Source: Clostridia bacterium (lineage in GTDB: Bacteria > Bacillota > Clostridia > Oscillospirales > CAG-272). From it: DNA of 25,912 nt. The translations under genes were made by a program, and so were the position numbers. The DNA is taken from the NCBI GenBank assembly GCA_017461825.1, contig JAFTXB010000277.1, forward strand, positions 1 to 25,912, given 5' to 3'. Of this stretch, positions 6,737 to 14,398 are shown in pieces. Positions within the stretch are counted from its first letter, which is position 1; each line of letters begins with the position of its first letter. The notes under the pieces were generated by a model. That model saw only the letters and a list, made by a program, of their open reading frames with translations, was not told where the DNA came from and searched no databases.

Positions 6737-7960
6737 ATGGATCGCCAAAAAACGACACTTTCGGTGTCACAGTTGAACGAATATTTGAAAATGCTGCTCG
6801 ACGGAGACTCCGTAGTTTCAAACGTATACGTGTGTGGTGAAATATCCAATTTTACTGTGCCTCGTTCGGGACATTTGTATCTGACACTCAAGGATGAGGA
6901 TGGGCAGGTGCGAGCAGTCATGTTTCGCACGTATGCGCAACGTTTGATCTTTCGTCCAGAGGATGGGATGAAGGTGATCGCTCACGGAAGGGTATCGATT
7001 TACGGCCCATCGGGGCAATACCAGCTGTATATTGATGATATGCAGCCTGACGGTGCAGGAAGTCTCGCGATGCGTTACGAACAGCTTCGGCGTAAGCTTG
7101 AGGCCGAAGGCTTGTTTGATGAATCTCGTAAAAAGCCTTTGCCTGTTATGCCGTTACGCATCGGTGTGATCACCTCGCCGACGGGGGCAGCGGTTCAAGA
7201 TATTCGCAACATATTGGGGCGGAGATTTCCTTGTGCAGAAATGATTTTGTTTCCGTCTGCCGTGCAGGGTGTTGAAGCACCTGAGCAGCTACGCATGGGA
7301 ATTGAATTTTTTGCTATGACGGGACTTTGTGATGTGATCATTATCGGACGCGGCGGTGGCTCGATCGAGGATCTTTGGGCTTTTAATGATGAGTTGCTTG
7401 CCCGTGCAATTGCGGCTTGTCCGATTCCCGTGATCTCAGCGGTGGGGCATGAAAGCGACTTTACCATATGCGATTTTGTAGCCGACAAACGCGCCCCGAC
7501 TCCGTCTGCGGCGGCTGAGTTGGCTGTCCCGGATCGCTTGGAATTATCCGCACAACTTTCCATGACAGAGGCGCGGATGACAACGCTTTTGAGCACTTAT
7601 CTTGCGCGTGAGAGGCGATATCTCTCACAACTTGCAAGCGCAACAGTATTTCAAAAGCCCGAACGAATATTTGACAGTTTTCGTATGAAGCTTTCGGAAC
7701 GTGAGACAGCGCTTGACCGATCTGCGCTACGGTATACGGAAGTGGGGCGAAATCGCTTAACGTCTCTTTGCGGAAGGTTGGAGGCTATGAACCCTTTGGC
7801 TGTGCTTTCACGCGGTTATGCCGCAGTGAGCAAAGAGGAGAAAACTGTTACATGCGCGGCATCGGTCTCTGTGGGGGATATGATAGAGATTCGATTTGCA
7901 GACGGCGAGGTCAGCGCAACCGTTGAGAACAGGAAAGGATTGAATGAGAAAGATGGCTAA
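6737..7960 (+). CDS. xseA: Exodeoxyribonuclease VII large subunit
   Basis: Catalytic subunit of ExoVII, which degrades single-stranded DNA to short oligonucleotides in both directions. The 407-aa protein has an N-terminal OB-fold domain (about 1-105, with SVSQLN and CGEISNF), the nuclease core with RIGVITSPTGAA and GRGGGSIEDLW, then AVGHESDFTICD and ADKRAPTPSAAAE. A helical C-terminal part follows, ending with the NPLAVLSRGYA segment that binds the small subunit. AAAGGAG lies 4 bases before the ATG. The end overlaps xseB by 17 bases, fitting coupled synthesis of the two subunits. Confidence 0.96.
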   Translation: MDRQKTTLSVSQLNEYLKMLLDGDSVVSNVYVCGEISNFTVPRSGHLYLTLKDEDGQVRAVMFRTYAQRLIFRPEDGMKVIAHGRVSIYGPSGQYQLYIDDMQPDGAGSLAMRYEQLRRKLEAEGLFDESRKKPLPVMPLRIGVITSPTGAAVQDIRNILGRRFPCAEMILFPSAVQGVEAPEQLRMGIEFFAMTGLCDVIIIGRGGGSIEDLWAFNDELLARAIAACPIPVISAVGHESDFTICDFVADKRAPTPSAAAELAVPDRLELSAQLSMTEARMTTLLSTYLARERRYLSQLASATVFQKPERIFDSFRMKLSERETALDRSALRYTEVGRNRLTSLCGRLEAMNPLAVLSRGYAAVSKEEKTVTCAASVSVGDMIEIRFADGEVSATVENRKGLNEKDG

Positions 7961-8192
7961 AAAAACACAGACATTTGAAGAGGCTTTGACGCGACTCGAG
8001 GAAATTTTGCATGCATTGGAAAGCGGAGACGCGACGCTTGATGTGATGCTGAAGCTTTATGAAGAGGGAGTTTCCTTGATCCGTTTTTGCAACGATCGTC
8101 TGGAAACCGCTGAGCAGTCTGTTAAAATGCTTCAGATCCAACCTGACGGTGGTGTTGCGTTGGTTGATTTTGGAAAAACGGAGGATAACTAA
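7944..8192 (+). CDS. xseB: Exodeoxyribonuclease VII small subunit
   Basis: Small helical subunit (82 aa) that coats and regulates the ExoVII large subunit. It shows the family pattern FEEALTRLEEIL, LESGDATLDVMLKLYEEGV and a C-terminal coiled-coil helix. AGGAAAGG is well placed before the ATG at 7944; an internal ATG at 7953 (79 aa) is an alternative. It overlaps xseA by 17 bases, and ispA begins 4 bases after its stop. Confidence 0.94.
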   Translation: MRKMAKKTQTFEEALTRLEEILHALESGDATLDVMLKLYEEGVSLIRFCNDRLETAEQSVKMLQIQPDGGVALVDFGKTEDN

Positions 8193-8196
8193 ACCA

Positions 8197-9087
8197 ATGA
8201 CCGATGAGATTTTGGAATTGATCTTGCATCGTGATGCAACGATGACCGAAGATGCATTGAGAAAAGTATATACCGAAGATGAGGATATCAAGGTTTTGCT
8301 TGATGCCGAATGCTACAGTTTGTTTGCCGGCGGTAAAAGGATCCGTCCCGCATTGACTTTGGAGTTTTGCCGTATGTTTGGCGGCGAGGATTCTGCTGCT
8401 CTGCCGTTTGCTTGTGCAGTGGAGATGATACACACTTATTCGCTGATCCATGACGATCTTCCTTGTATGGACGATGACGAAATGAGACGCGGTAAACCGA
8501 CCAACCACAAGGTATTTGGAGAATCGACAGCTCTGTTGGCAGGTGATTCGCTACTTACCGGTGCATTTGAAGTGGCAGCATCTAATTCTGTGGTTGGTTC
8601 GGATATCTCTGCAAAAGCTGTAGCTTATCTTGCGAGCTGTGCAGGACGCTATGGTATGGTTGGCGGACAAATTATGGATTTGGAAGGCGAAAAGAAAAAG
8701 TTGACGCTTGATGAATTGCTCAAGCTTCATTCACTTAAAACCGGTGCTTTGATCAGTGCAGCTTCGGTGATGGGAGCATTGGCAGCAGGGGTGGAGATGA
8801 CCGATCCGCGTATGGAGGATGTTGTGACCTATGCGGAAAATATCGGTCTTGCCTTTCAGATCGTGGATGACATTCTTGATAAAACGGGAAATGCCGAAGA
8901 ACTCGGTAAGAATGTCGGTGTGGATGCCGAGCATCAGAAAAACACTTTTCTTTCCTTCTTTACGATTGAGGAAGCGCAGTTTTATGCCGACAGACTAACA
9001 CGTGAAGCGATCGATGCCATTCGAAAATACAAGGAATCCGAAACGCTTTGTGCCATTGCCGAGTGGCTGGCGACACGTAAAAAATAA
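8197..9087 (+). CDS. ispA: Farnesyl diphosphate synthase (geranyltranstransferase)
   Basis: Short-chain prenyl transferase that condenses DMAPP/GPP with IPP to make FPP, the precursor of undecaprenyl phosphate and quinones. At 296 aa it matches E. coli IspA (299). It has GGKRIR (45-50), the first aspartate-rich motif D86-D87-x4-D92 (type II FPP synthase) with RR at 97-98, KTG at 181-183, and the second motif D224-D225-x2-D228. The start is ATG 8197; the GGAGG at 8180-8184 is 12 bases away, rather far, so translation may depend on xseB upstream. The frame is open further back inside xseB, but no better start is seen. dxs does not follow, unlike in B. subtilis. Confidence 0.95.
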   Translation: MTDEILELILHRDATMTEDALRKVYTEDEDIKVLLDAECYSLFAGGKRIRPALTLEFCRMFGGEDSAALPFACAVEMIHTYSLIHDDLPCMDDDEMRRGKPTNHKVFGESTALLAGDSLLTGAFEVAASNSVVGSDISAKAVAYLASCAGRYGMVGGQIMDLEGEKKKLTLDELLKLHSLKTGALISAASVMGALAAGVEMTDPRMEDVVTYAENIGLAFQIVDDILDKTGNAEELGKNVGVDAEHQKNTFLSFFTIEEAQFYADRLTREAIDAIRKYKESETLCAIAEWLATRKK

Positions 9088-9089
9088 AA

Positions 9090-9869
9090 ATGAGACTGGA
9101 TGTTTATCTGGTTGAAGCAGGGTATGTTCGCAGCCGCGCTCGCGCGAAGGAGCTGATTGAAGGCGGACATGTTACGTTTAACGGTGAAATCATCTCTAAA
9201 GCCTCCTTTGCGGTGGGCGATGGTGAGCATGACGTAACAGTTAATGACGAATTGCCCTATGTAAGCCGCGGAGGACTCAAGTTGGCGCACGCTCTTGAGG
9301 TGTTTGAAATAGATGTTTCGGGAATGCATGCGTTGGATATTGGTGCTTCAACCGGTGGATTTACCGATTGCCTTTTGCAACATGGTGCCGCATCGGTTTG
9401 TGCGGTAGATGCGGGTCAAGGGCAACTTGTTGAAAAATTAAAAAATGATCCAAGGGTACGTTCTTTTGAGCGCATGAACGCACGTGAGCTTACAGCTGAC
9501 GCTGTTGGCGGTCGGTTTGATATGATCGTAATGGATGTTTCTTTTATTTCGGCAACATATATTCTTCCTCGCTTTCCTTTGCTTTTGCAAGAGGGAGCAA
9601 GTGCTGTGGTGCTGATCAAACCGCAATTTGAGGTTGGACGGTCAATGCTTGGAAAAGGCGGGATCGTTCGTGACCGAGTTGCTCATAAGGCGGCAATCGA
9701 ACGTGTATTCAATTCTGCAAAGTTGCTGGGAATGACTCCGATCGGTTTGACCGTATCTCCTGTTGAAGGCGGAGATGGAAATCGAGAATTTTTGATTAGA
9801 CTGATCAATTCCGCATCCGATTCTCGTGAAATTACGTTGGAACGGATCGAAAGTGTTACCCGATTGTAA
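9090..9869 (+). CDS. tlyA: TlyA family 2'-O-ribose rRNA methyltransferase (YqxC-like)
   Basis: TlyA proteins methylate ribose 2'-OH groups in 16S and 23S rRNA, which affects capreomycin sensitivity in mycobacteria. The 259-aa protein has an N-terminal S4 RNA-binding domain (about 1-60) followed by an FtsJ-type methyltransferase with SAM motif GASTGGF (85-91). The catalytic K-D-K-E set is visible: K64 (SRGGLKL), D149 (MDVSF), K177 (IKPQFE) and E233 (GNREF). The ATG lies only 2 bases after the ispA stop with no clear ribosome binding site, so translation is probably coupled to ispA. Hemolysin labels for this family are historical. Confidence 0.93.
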   Translation: MRLDVYLVEAGYVRSRARAKELIEGGHVTFNGEIISKASFAVGDGEHDVTVNDELPYVSRGGLKLAHALEVFEIDVSGMHALDIGASTGGFTDCLLQHGAASVCAVDAGQGQLVEKLKNDPRVRSFERMNARELTADAVGGRFDMIVMDVSFISATYILPRFPLLLQEGASAVVLIKPQFEVGRSMLGKGGIVRDRVAHKAAIERVFNSAKLLGMTPIGLTVSPVEGGDGNREFLIRLINSASDSREITLERIESVTRL

Positions 9870-9874
9870 TCGGG
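9859..9874 (+). other. 16-base inverted repeat over the tlyA stop codon
   Basis: CCCGATT and AATCGGG (7 bp each) flank two bases, with the tlyA TAA inside. As RNA it could fold with six pairs and a four-base loop just before the nadK ribosome binding site. No T-run follows, so it is not a terminator. It might adjust nadK translation. Confidence 0.3.
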
Positions 9875-9895
9875 ATAGAAGGGAGGAGGGATTCG

Positions 9896-10771
9896 ATGCT
9901 GAAGATCGCATTGATTACCAATTTCAATATAGCAGAAAAAGCCAATGCCGCAATGCAAGTGGCAAAACGGCTATTTCGTGAGGATTGTGAGCTTTTGATT
10001 GCGGCATTTAACCGAGAGAAATTACAGCGTATTCATAAGCCCATTGGTGAGTTTCACTTTTTACCGATGGAAAGTGTTTATGCAGAGGCAGATATTTTAA
10101 TTGCGCTCGGCGGAGATGGAACGATTCTTGAAGTTGCAAGACGTGCTGCACAGAGAGGGACTCCAATTCTCGGCATCAATTTAGGAAGGCTTGGTTACAT
10201 GGCGGAGCTTGAGCTGAACGAATTGGAGCTGTTGGAAAAGCTGTTTCGCGGTGAATATGCGTTGGAAAAGCGTTCGATGCTTCGGGTGGAGCTTTTCTCG
10301 GGCAATGAGTTGCGCTCTTTTTGCTACGCTCTCAATGATGCTGTGATCTCAAACGGTTCGGTATCGCGTATGATAGATCTGGAACTCTCAGAAGGAGGAA
10401 GTACGGTTACGACCTACCGTGCGGACGGTTTGATCGTTGCCACACCTACCGGTTCAACTGCGTATTCCATGTCGGCGGGAGGGGCTATTGTGGATCCCCG
10501 TGTACAATGCTTTTGTGTAACCCCGATCTGCCCCCATTCTTTTGCAGCACGTCCCATGATCTTTTCAGATAATGCGGTGTTGGAGGTGCGTAATATTTGC
10601 GCACGTGAAAAGATGCTTTACTTGACGGTAGACGGCAGAATGAATTTTGAACTCTATCGCAATCAGGTTGTTCGCGTGACGAAATCCAATATACAAACCT
10701 CGTTGATCCGCTTAAAAAGTTATGGCTTTTACCGTAAGCTACGGCAAAAAATGAGTGATAGCAAAATGTGA
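9896..10771 (+). CDS. nadK: NAD kinase
   Basis: Phosphorylates NAD to NADP using ATP or polyphosphate in the cytoplasm. The 291-aa protein shows the catalytic GGDGT (72-76, D74), INLGRLGYM (94-102), the conserved ND pair at 148-149 (ALNDAVI), and the NAD-binding stretch YRADGLIVATPTGSTAYS (174-191). A very strong GGGAGGAGGG site precedes the ATG, suggesting higher translation than its coupled neighbours. It lies between tlyA and argR, the usual clostridial position. Confidence 0.96.
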   Translation: MLKIALITNFNIAEKANAAMQVAKRLFREDCELLIAAFNREKLQRIHKPIGEFHFLPMESVYAEADILIALGGDGTILEVARRAAQRGTPILGINLGRLGYMAELELNELELLEKLFRGEYALEKRSMLRVELFSGNELRSFCYALNDAVISNGSVSRMIDLELSEGGSTVTTYRADGLIVATPTGSTAYSMSAGGAIVDPRVQCFCVTPICPHSFAARPMIFSDNAVLEVRNICAREKMLYLTVDGRMNFELYRNQVVRVTKSNIQTSLIRLKSYGFYRKLRQKMSDSKM

Positions 10772-10802
10772 TGATCATTTTTTTGAAAGAGGATATGAAA
10801 TC

Positions 10803-11258
10803 ATGAAAAAACACAGACAGGAAAAGCTTTTGGAGTTGATCGCACATTACGAGATCGACACACAGGATGAGCTGATCGAACGCTTACGCGAGCATGGATA
10901 CGAGGTTACGCAAGCAACGATCTCGCGTGATATTCGCGAATTGAAAATCGCAAAAATGACAACCGGTAAAGGAACATACCGTTACGTATTGCCCAAACAA
11001 TCCGAGGCAAAAGTGGGAATGCGATTCAGTACCACCCTGATCGATTCGATCGTGAGTGTTGACCATGCCTGTAACATCGTGGTTCTCAAGACCTATGCGG
11101 GACTGGCGCAAGCGGTCGCGGTTGGAATTGACGGTATGAATATGCAACAGGTGCTTGGATGCGTGGCTGGGGATGACACTATTATGATCGTTTCGCGTGA
11201 TGTTGAATGTGCGACTGTAATTGCCGATCGAATCCGTGAACTGATGAAAACGGTATAA
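10803..11258 (+). CDS. argR: Arginine repressor ArgR/AhrC
   Basis: Hexameric arginine-responsive DNA-binding regulator that represses arginine synthesis and can activate catabolism. The 151-aa protein has an N-terminal winged helix (about 1-65) with the recognition segment TQATISRDIRELKI, a linker, and a C-terminal oligomerisation and arginine-binding domain containing GDDT (123-126). The start at 10803 is preferred because GAAAGAGGA ends 9 bases upstream; the open frame extends back to 10755 inside nadK without support. No arginine gene is in the window. recN follows after 3 bases, the common Firmicute pairing. Confidence 0.95.
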   Translation: MKKHRQEKLLELIAHYEIDTQDELIERLREHGYEVTQATISRDIRELKIAKMTTGKGTYRYVLPKQSEAKVGMRFSTTLIDSIVSVDHACNIVVLKTYAGLAQAVAVGIDGMNMQQVLGCVAGDDTIMIVSRDVECATVIADRIRELMKTV

Positions 11259-11261
11259 GAA

Positions 11262-12926
11262 ATGCTAAGGTCTCTTCATATAGAAAACATTGCGGTGATC
11301 CGTTGTTTGGATCTTGAATTCGGAGAGGGATTTTCGGCTTTGACGGGAGAAACCGGTGCCGGAAAATCAATTATTATCGACAGCCTCAATCTTTTACTTG
11401 GCAACCGCGTTTCTCGCGAATTGATTCGCACAGGTGAGAACTTGGCGACAGTAAGGGCGGTATTTGAAGATTTACCTCCCGCTGTTTGTCTGTCTCTTGC
11501 TGAAATGGGTTTTCCATGCGAGGACGGTACCCTGATGCTCCAACGAACATTGGACACACAAGGGCGCTCTAAAACCCGACTTGACGGTCAGATCATTACA
11601 CAGACCATGCAACGCGAGATCGCGCGAATGCTGGTCAGTATTCACGGACAAAACGACAGTCAAAAGCTTTTGCAAAAAGCATCTCACCGTGAGCTGCTTG
11701 ATGCCTATGCGCATCCTGAGGCTGAGCTATACGCGTATACTTCTGTATATTCCGAATGGAAAAAAGTTAAGAAAAAAATCGAGTCGGTTTCACGTGATGA
11801 ATCCGAAAAACTACGTTTGCGTGAAATGCTTACTTTTCAAATTGCCGATATTGATGCTTTAAAACTGAAAGACGGCGAAGAAGAGATCTTGATACGCGAG
11901 CGCGATCGGCTTTTGAATCTCGAGGTCTTAAATAAGCAGGTGGAATTGGCTTACCGAGCTCTTCGAGGTGGAGAAAAGGTTTCGGCACACTCGCTTGCCG
12001 TGCGTGCGCAGGGGGCATTGTACGCGCTTGACGGTTTGGTGGATGGTGCAAACATACTTGCCGATCGCTTGGATTCCGTAGTGTCCGAGCTTGAGGATAT
12101 TGCCGAAACCGTTTTGGGATTTGCCGATGATGACCGAGAGGATCCTACTGCGCGGATCGACCGAATAGAGAGCAGACTTGACGCAATTTCCAAGCTGAAA
12201 CGAAAGTATGGTGCTACCATTGGTGAAATTCTTGCCTTTCGCGAACGCGCAAAGGCACAGCTTGACGAGCTTGAGTGTTCGGACGAGCTTCTTATAAAGC
12301 TTGAAAAGGATGCGGCACGCTTGACAAAGGAAGTGGAAAAAGCTGCTGCTGCATTAACGGCAGTTCGTAAAAACGCTGCGCGTGAGATTGAAGCCTCTGT
12401 GACGGAAGCGCTTTCTTTTCTCGATATGCCTAAGGTGAGGTTTGAGATTTCGATCCTTTCAGCGCCAATATGTGAAAACGGAGCTGATGAAATTGAATTT
12501 TTAATTGCCACCAACTCAGGCGAACCTCTACAGCCGATGGTAAAAATTGCATCGGGTGGCGAACTGTCTCGTATTATGTTGGCTTTACGGTCGGTTATCA
12601 ATGACCGCGACGGTGCTGCGACTGTGATTTTTGACGAAGTTGATACCGGAATTTCGGGTAAGACATCGCGAAAGGTTGGTATGAAGCTTTGTGAAACGGC
12701 AAAATACGCACAGGTTCTTTGTGTGACCCACTCGGCGCAAATTGCGTCGCTTGCGGATACACATTTTAAGATCTCCAAGTGTGAGCGGGACGGTCGTGCC
12801 GAAACTACGGTTTCGCAGCTTGACGATACGGCACGGATTGATGAGATCGCACGCATACTTGGCGGAATAGAGATTACTGATGTTCAGCGTGAGGTTGCCA
12901 AAGAATTGATTGAGGAATATCGATAA
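11262..12926 (+). CDS. recN: DNA repair protein RecN (SMC-like ATPase)
   Basis: SMC-family ATPase recruited early to double-strand breaks, where it tethers DNA ends. The 554-aa protein has Walker A GETGAGKS (29-36) in the N-terminal head and the IHGQND segment. Two helical coiled-coil arms rich in charged residues follow (about 155-390). The C-terminal head carries the ABC signature ASGGELSR (about 430-437) and Walker B VIFDEVDTGISG (about 455-466). It begins 3 bases after argR. In B. subtilis spoIVB follows recN; here a YitT-type gene follows instead. Confidence 0.96.
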   Translation: MLRSLHIENIAVIRCLDLEFGEGFSALTGETGAGKSIIIDSLNLLLGNRVSRELIRTGENLATVRAVFEDLPPAVCLSLAEMGFPCEDGTLMLQRTLDTQGRSKTRLDGQIITQTMQREIARMLVSIHGQNDSQKLLQKASHRELLDAYAHPEAELYAYTSVYSEWKKVKKKIESVSRDESEKLRLREMLTFQIADIDALKLKDGEEEILIRERDRLLNLEVLNKQVELAYRALRGGEKVSAHSLAVRAQGALYALDGLVDGANILADRLDSVVSELEDIAETVLGFADDDREDPTARIDRIESRLDAISKLKRKYGATIGEILAFRERAKAQLDELECSDELLIKLEKDAARLTKEVEKAAAALTAVRKNAAREIEASVTEALSFLDMPKVRFEISILSAPICENGADEIEFLIATNSGEPLQPMVKIASGGELSRIMLALRSVINDRDGAATVIFDEVDTGISGKTSRKVGMKLCETAKYAQVLCVTHSAQIASLADTHFKISKCERDGRAETTVSQLDDTARIDEIARILGGIEITDVQREVAKELIEEYR

Positions 12927-12939
12927 AGAGAGAACGATT

Positions 12940-13833
12940 ATGAAAACGGGACAAATGAAAAGACTGAGTGGGTGGCTTTTGGATCTGTTATGTGCTATGG
13001 CAGCAGGAGTGATTGTTGGATCAGCCTACTTCTTTTTTCAAAACAGCAATGGCTTTGCGCCTGGAGGAGTAGGAGGATTGGCTACACTTACTCACTATCT
13101 TATGAAGGACTTGATTAGTTGGTCATTTTTGATGTTGGTCTTTAATCTTCCGATATTTATTTTACTGTCTGTATTCGTAAACCGCAAGCTTGGATTGATA
13201 TTGGTTCTTTATATGTTGGTTCAATCTTTTACGCCTCAGTTACTTGCTCTGCTTGGTGCTGTTCCTTATTCATTTGCTAATAATGCCGAAGATTTCAACA
13301 TCGTTTTTGCTTGTATTTCTACCGGTGTAATCTCGGGTTTCGGTTTTTCTATAATGTTACGGAGATTTGGTGCCAGCGGTGGTACATACGGGATTTCAGC
13401 GTTACTCAAACGTGCCAAGCCTGACATGAATATCGCTTACGTATCTTTTATCATGGACGCAAGTGTGGTTTTTGTTGCTTTTTTTGTATATGGAATGAAG
13501 GTCACTCCTGTAATTTGTACCTTGCTCAATCTTTTTATTGCCAATATTATTGTGGATAATTCTCTCAACGGCTTAAAAAACGGATATAAATTCGAGATCG
13601 TTACGACACATCCAAAGGAGCTTTCTGAAGAACTGATGGAAAAGCTGAAGCACGGTGTTACTGAAATGAAGGTACACGGAATGTATTCGGACACCGATAA
13701 ATATATGCTGGTTTGCATCATCAATAAGCGGCAGGTAGGCGAGATGATGCGGATACTAAAAAACCATCCCGATACTTTTGCGAGCTTTGAAAAAGTCAGT
13801 GAGGTATTTGGTAATTTCAAACGAAAGGTGTAG
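12940..13833 (+). CDS. YitT family membrane protein (DUF161 and DUF2179)
   Basis: Integral membrane protein of unknown transport or sensing function, 297 aa with the start at 12940 (AAAGAGAG just upstream). About five or six hydrophobic segments fill residues 12-200. The two internal halves carry the family's glycine signatures APGGVGG and GASGGTYG, consistent with a duplicated DUF161 unit, and IVDNSLNG closes the membrane part. The soluble C-terminus (about 210-297) is a DUF2179 domain. The base composition here is more A/T-rich than recN, as expected for a membrane protein. It is 13 bases after recN and 5 before ybaK, so it is probably in the same transcript. The biochemical role is unknown for the family. 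Confidence 0.9.
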   Translation: MKTGQMKRLSGWLLDLLCAMAAGVIVGSAYFFFQNSNGFAPGGVGGLATLTHYLMKDLISWSFLMLVFNLPIFILLSVFVNRKLGLILVLYMLVQSFTPQLLALLGAVPYSFANNAEDFNIVFACISTGVISGFGFSIMLRRFGASGGTYGISALLKRAKPDMNIAYVSFIMDASVVFVAFFVYGMKVTPVICTLLNLFIANIIVDNSLNGLKNGYKFEIVTTHPKELSEELMEKLKHGVTEMKVHGMYSDTDKYMLVCIINKRQVGEMMRILKNHPDTFASFEKVSEVFGNFKRKV

Positions 13834-13838
13834 ACAAT

Positions 13839-14312
13839 ATGACAAAAACCAATGCGATGCGTATGTTGGATGTCGCAAAGATATCCTATAAAATATTGGA
13901 ATATACGGTGGATGAAAACGATCTTTCCGGAATACATATTGCCGAGCAACTAAACTTTCCACCCGAGCGGATGTTCAAAACACTGGTTGCAAAAGGCGAT
14001 AAGACGGGGCCGCTGGTATTCTGCATCCCGGTTGCCGACGAGATTGACCTGAAAGCGGCGGCAAGTATCACACAAAATAAAAAAATTGAAATGATCCACG
14101 TAAAGGATCTGTTGGCGCTGACGGGGTATATCCGCGGCGGTGTGTCGCCGATTGGAATGAAGAAAAAATTCCCAACGTGGATCGACGAAAGTGCGTTGGA
14201 GTTTGACGAGATCACGGTCAGCTCGGGGATGCGCGGCGCACAGCTTCTTCTGAACCGTGCGGCTTTGTTGCAATTTGTACAAGCCAAAACCGCACATCTG
14301 ACCGTAAAATAA
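13839..14312 (+). CDS. ybaK: YbaK/EbsC-type Cys-tRNA(Pro)/aminoacyl-tRNA deacylase
   Basis: Stand-alone editing protein that hydrolyses mischarged Cys-tRNA(Pro). The 157-aa protein shows the family core: FKTLVAKGD with the conserved lysine (about residue 47), then a long beta region, and YIRGGVSPIGMKKKFP around residues 92-109, the substrate-binding loop. AAAGGTG overlapping the previous stop codon is its ribosome binding site. It is the last gene before a new promoter for argS, so tRNA quality control sits next to tRNA charging. Substrate preference within the family is inferred from similarity. Confidence 0.9.
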   Translation: MTKTNAMRMLDVAKISYKILEYTVDENDLSGIHIAEQLNFPPERMFKTLVAKGDKTGPLVFCIPVADEIDLKAAASITQNKKIEMIHVKDLLALTGYIRGGVSPIGMKKKFPTWIDESALEFDEITVSSGMRGAQLLLNRAALLQFVQAKTAHLTVK

Positions 14313-14325
14313 TGAAAAACAATAC

Positions 14326-14354
14326 TTGAAAACCAAGACGTTTTGTAGTATAAT
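14326..14354 (+). promoter_or_regulatory. Sigma-A promoter of argS
   Basis: TTGAAA (14326-14331), 17 bases, TATAAT (14349-14354). The transcript would begin near 14361, leaving under 40 bases of leader. This is too short for a T-box or other riboswitch. Confidence 0.8.
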
Positions 14355-14398
14355 AAGATGTTAATGATTTTAATGATGAACTGTTGAAAGGATCTGCT

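Noticed and set aside
11951..12856. 301-codon minus-strand frame inside recN
   Set aside because: Serine- and alanine-rich composition typical of an antisense shadow; recN coiled-coil and ATPase motifs are intact.
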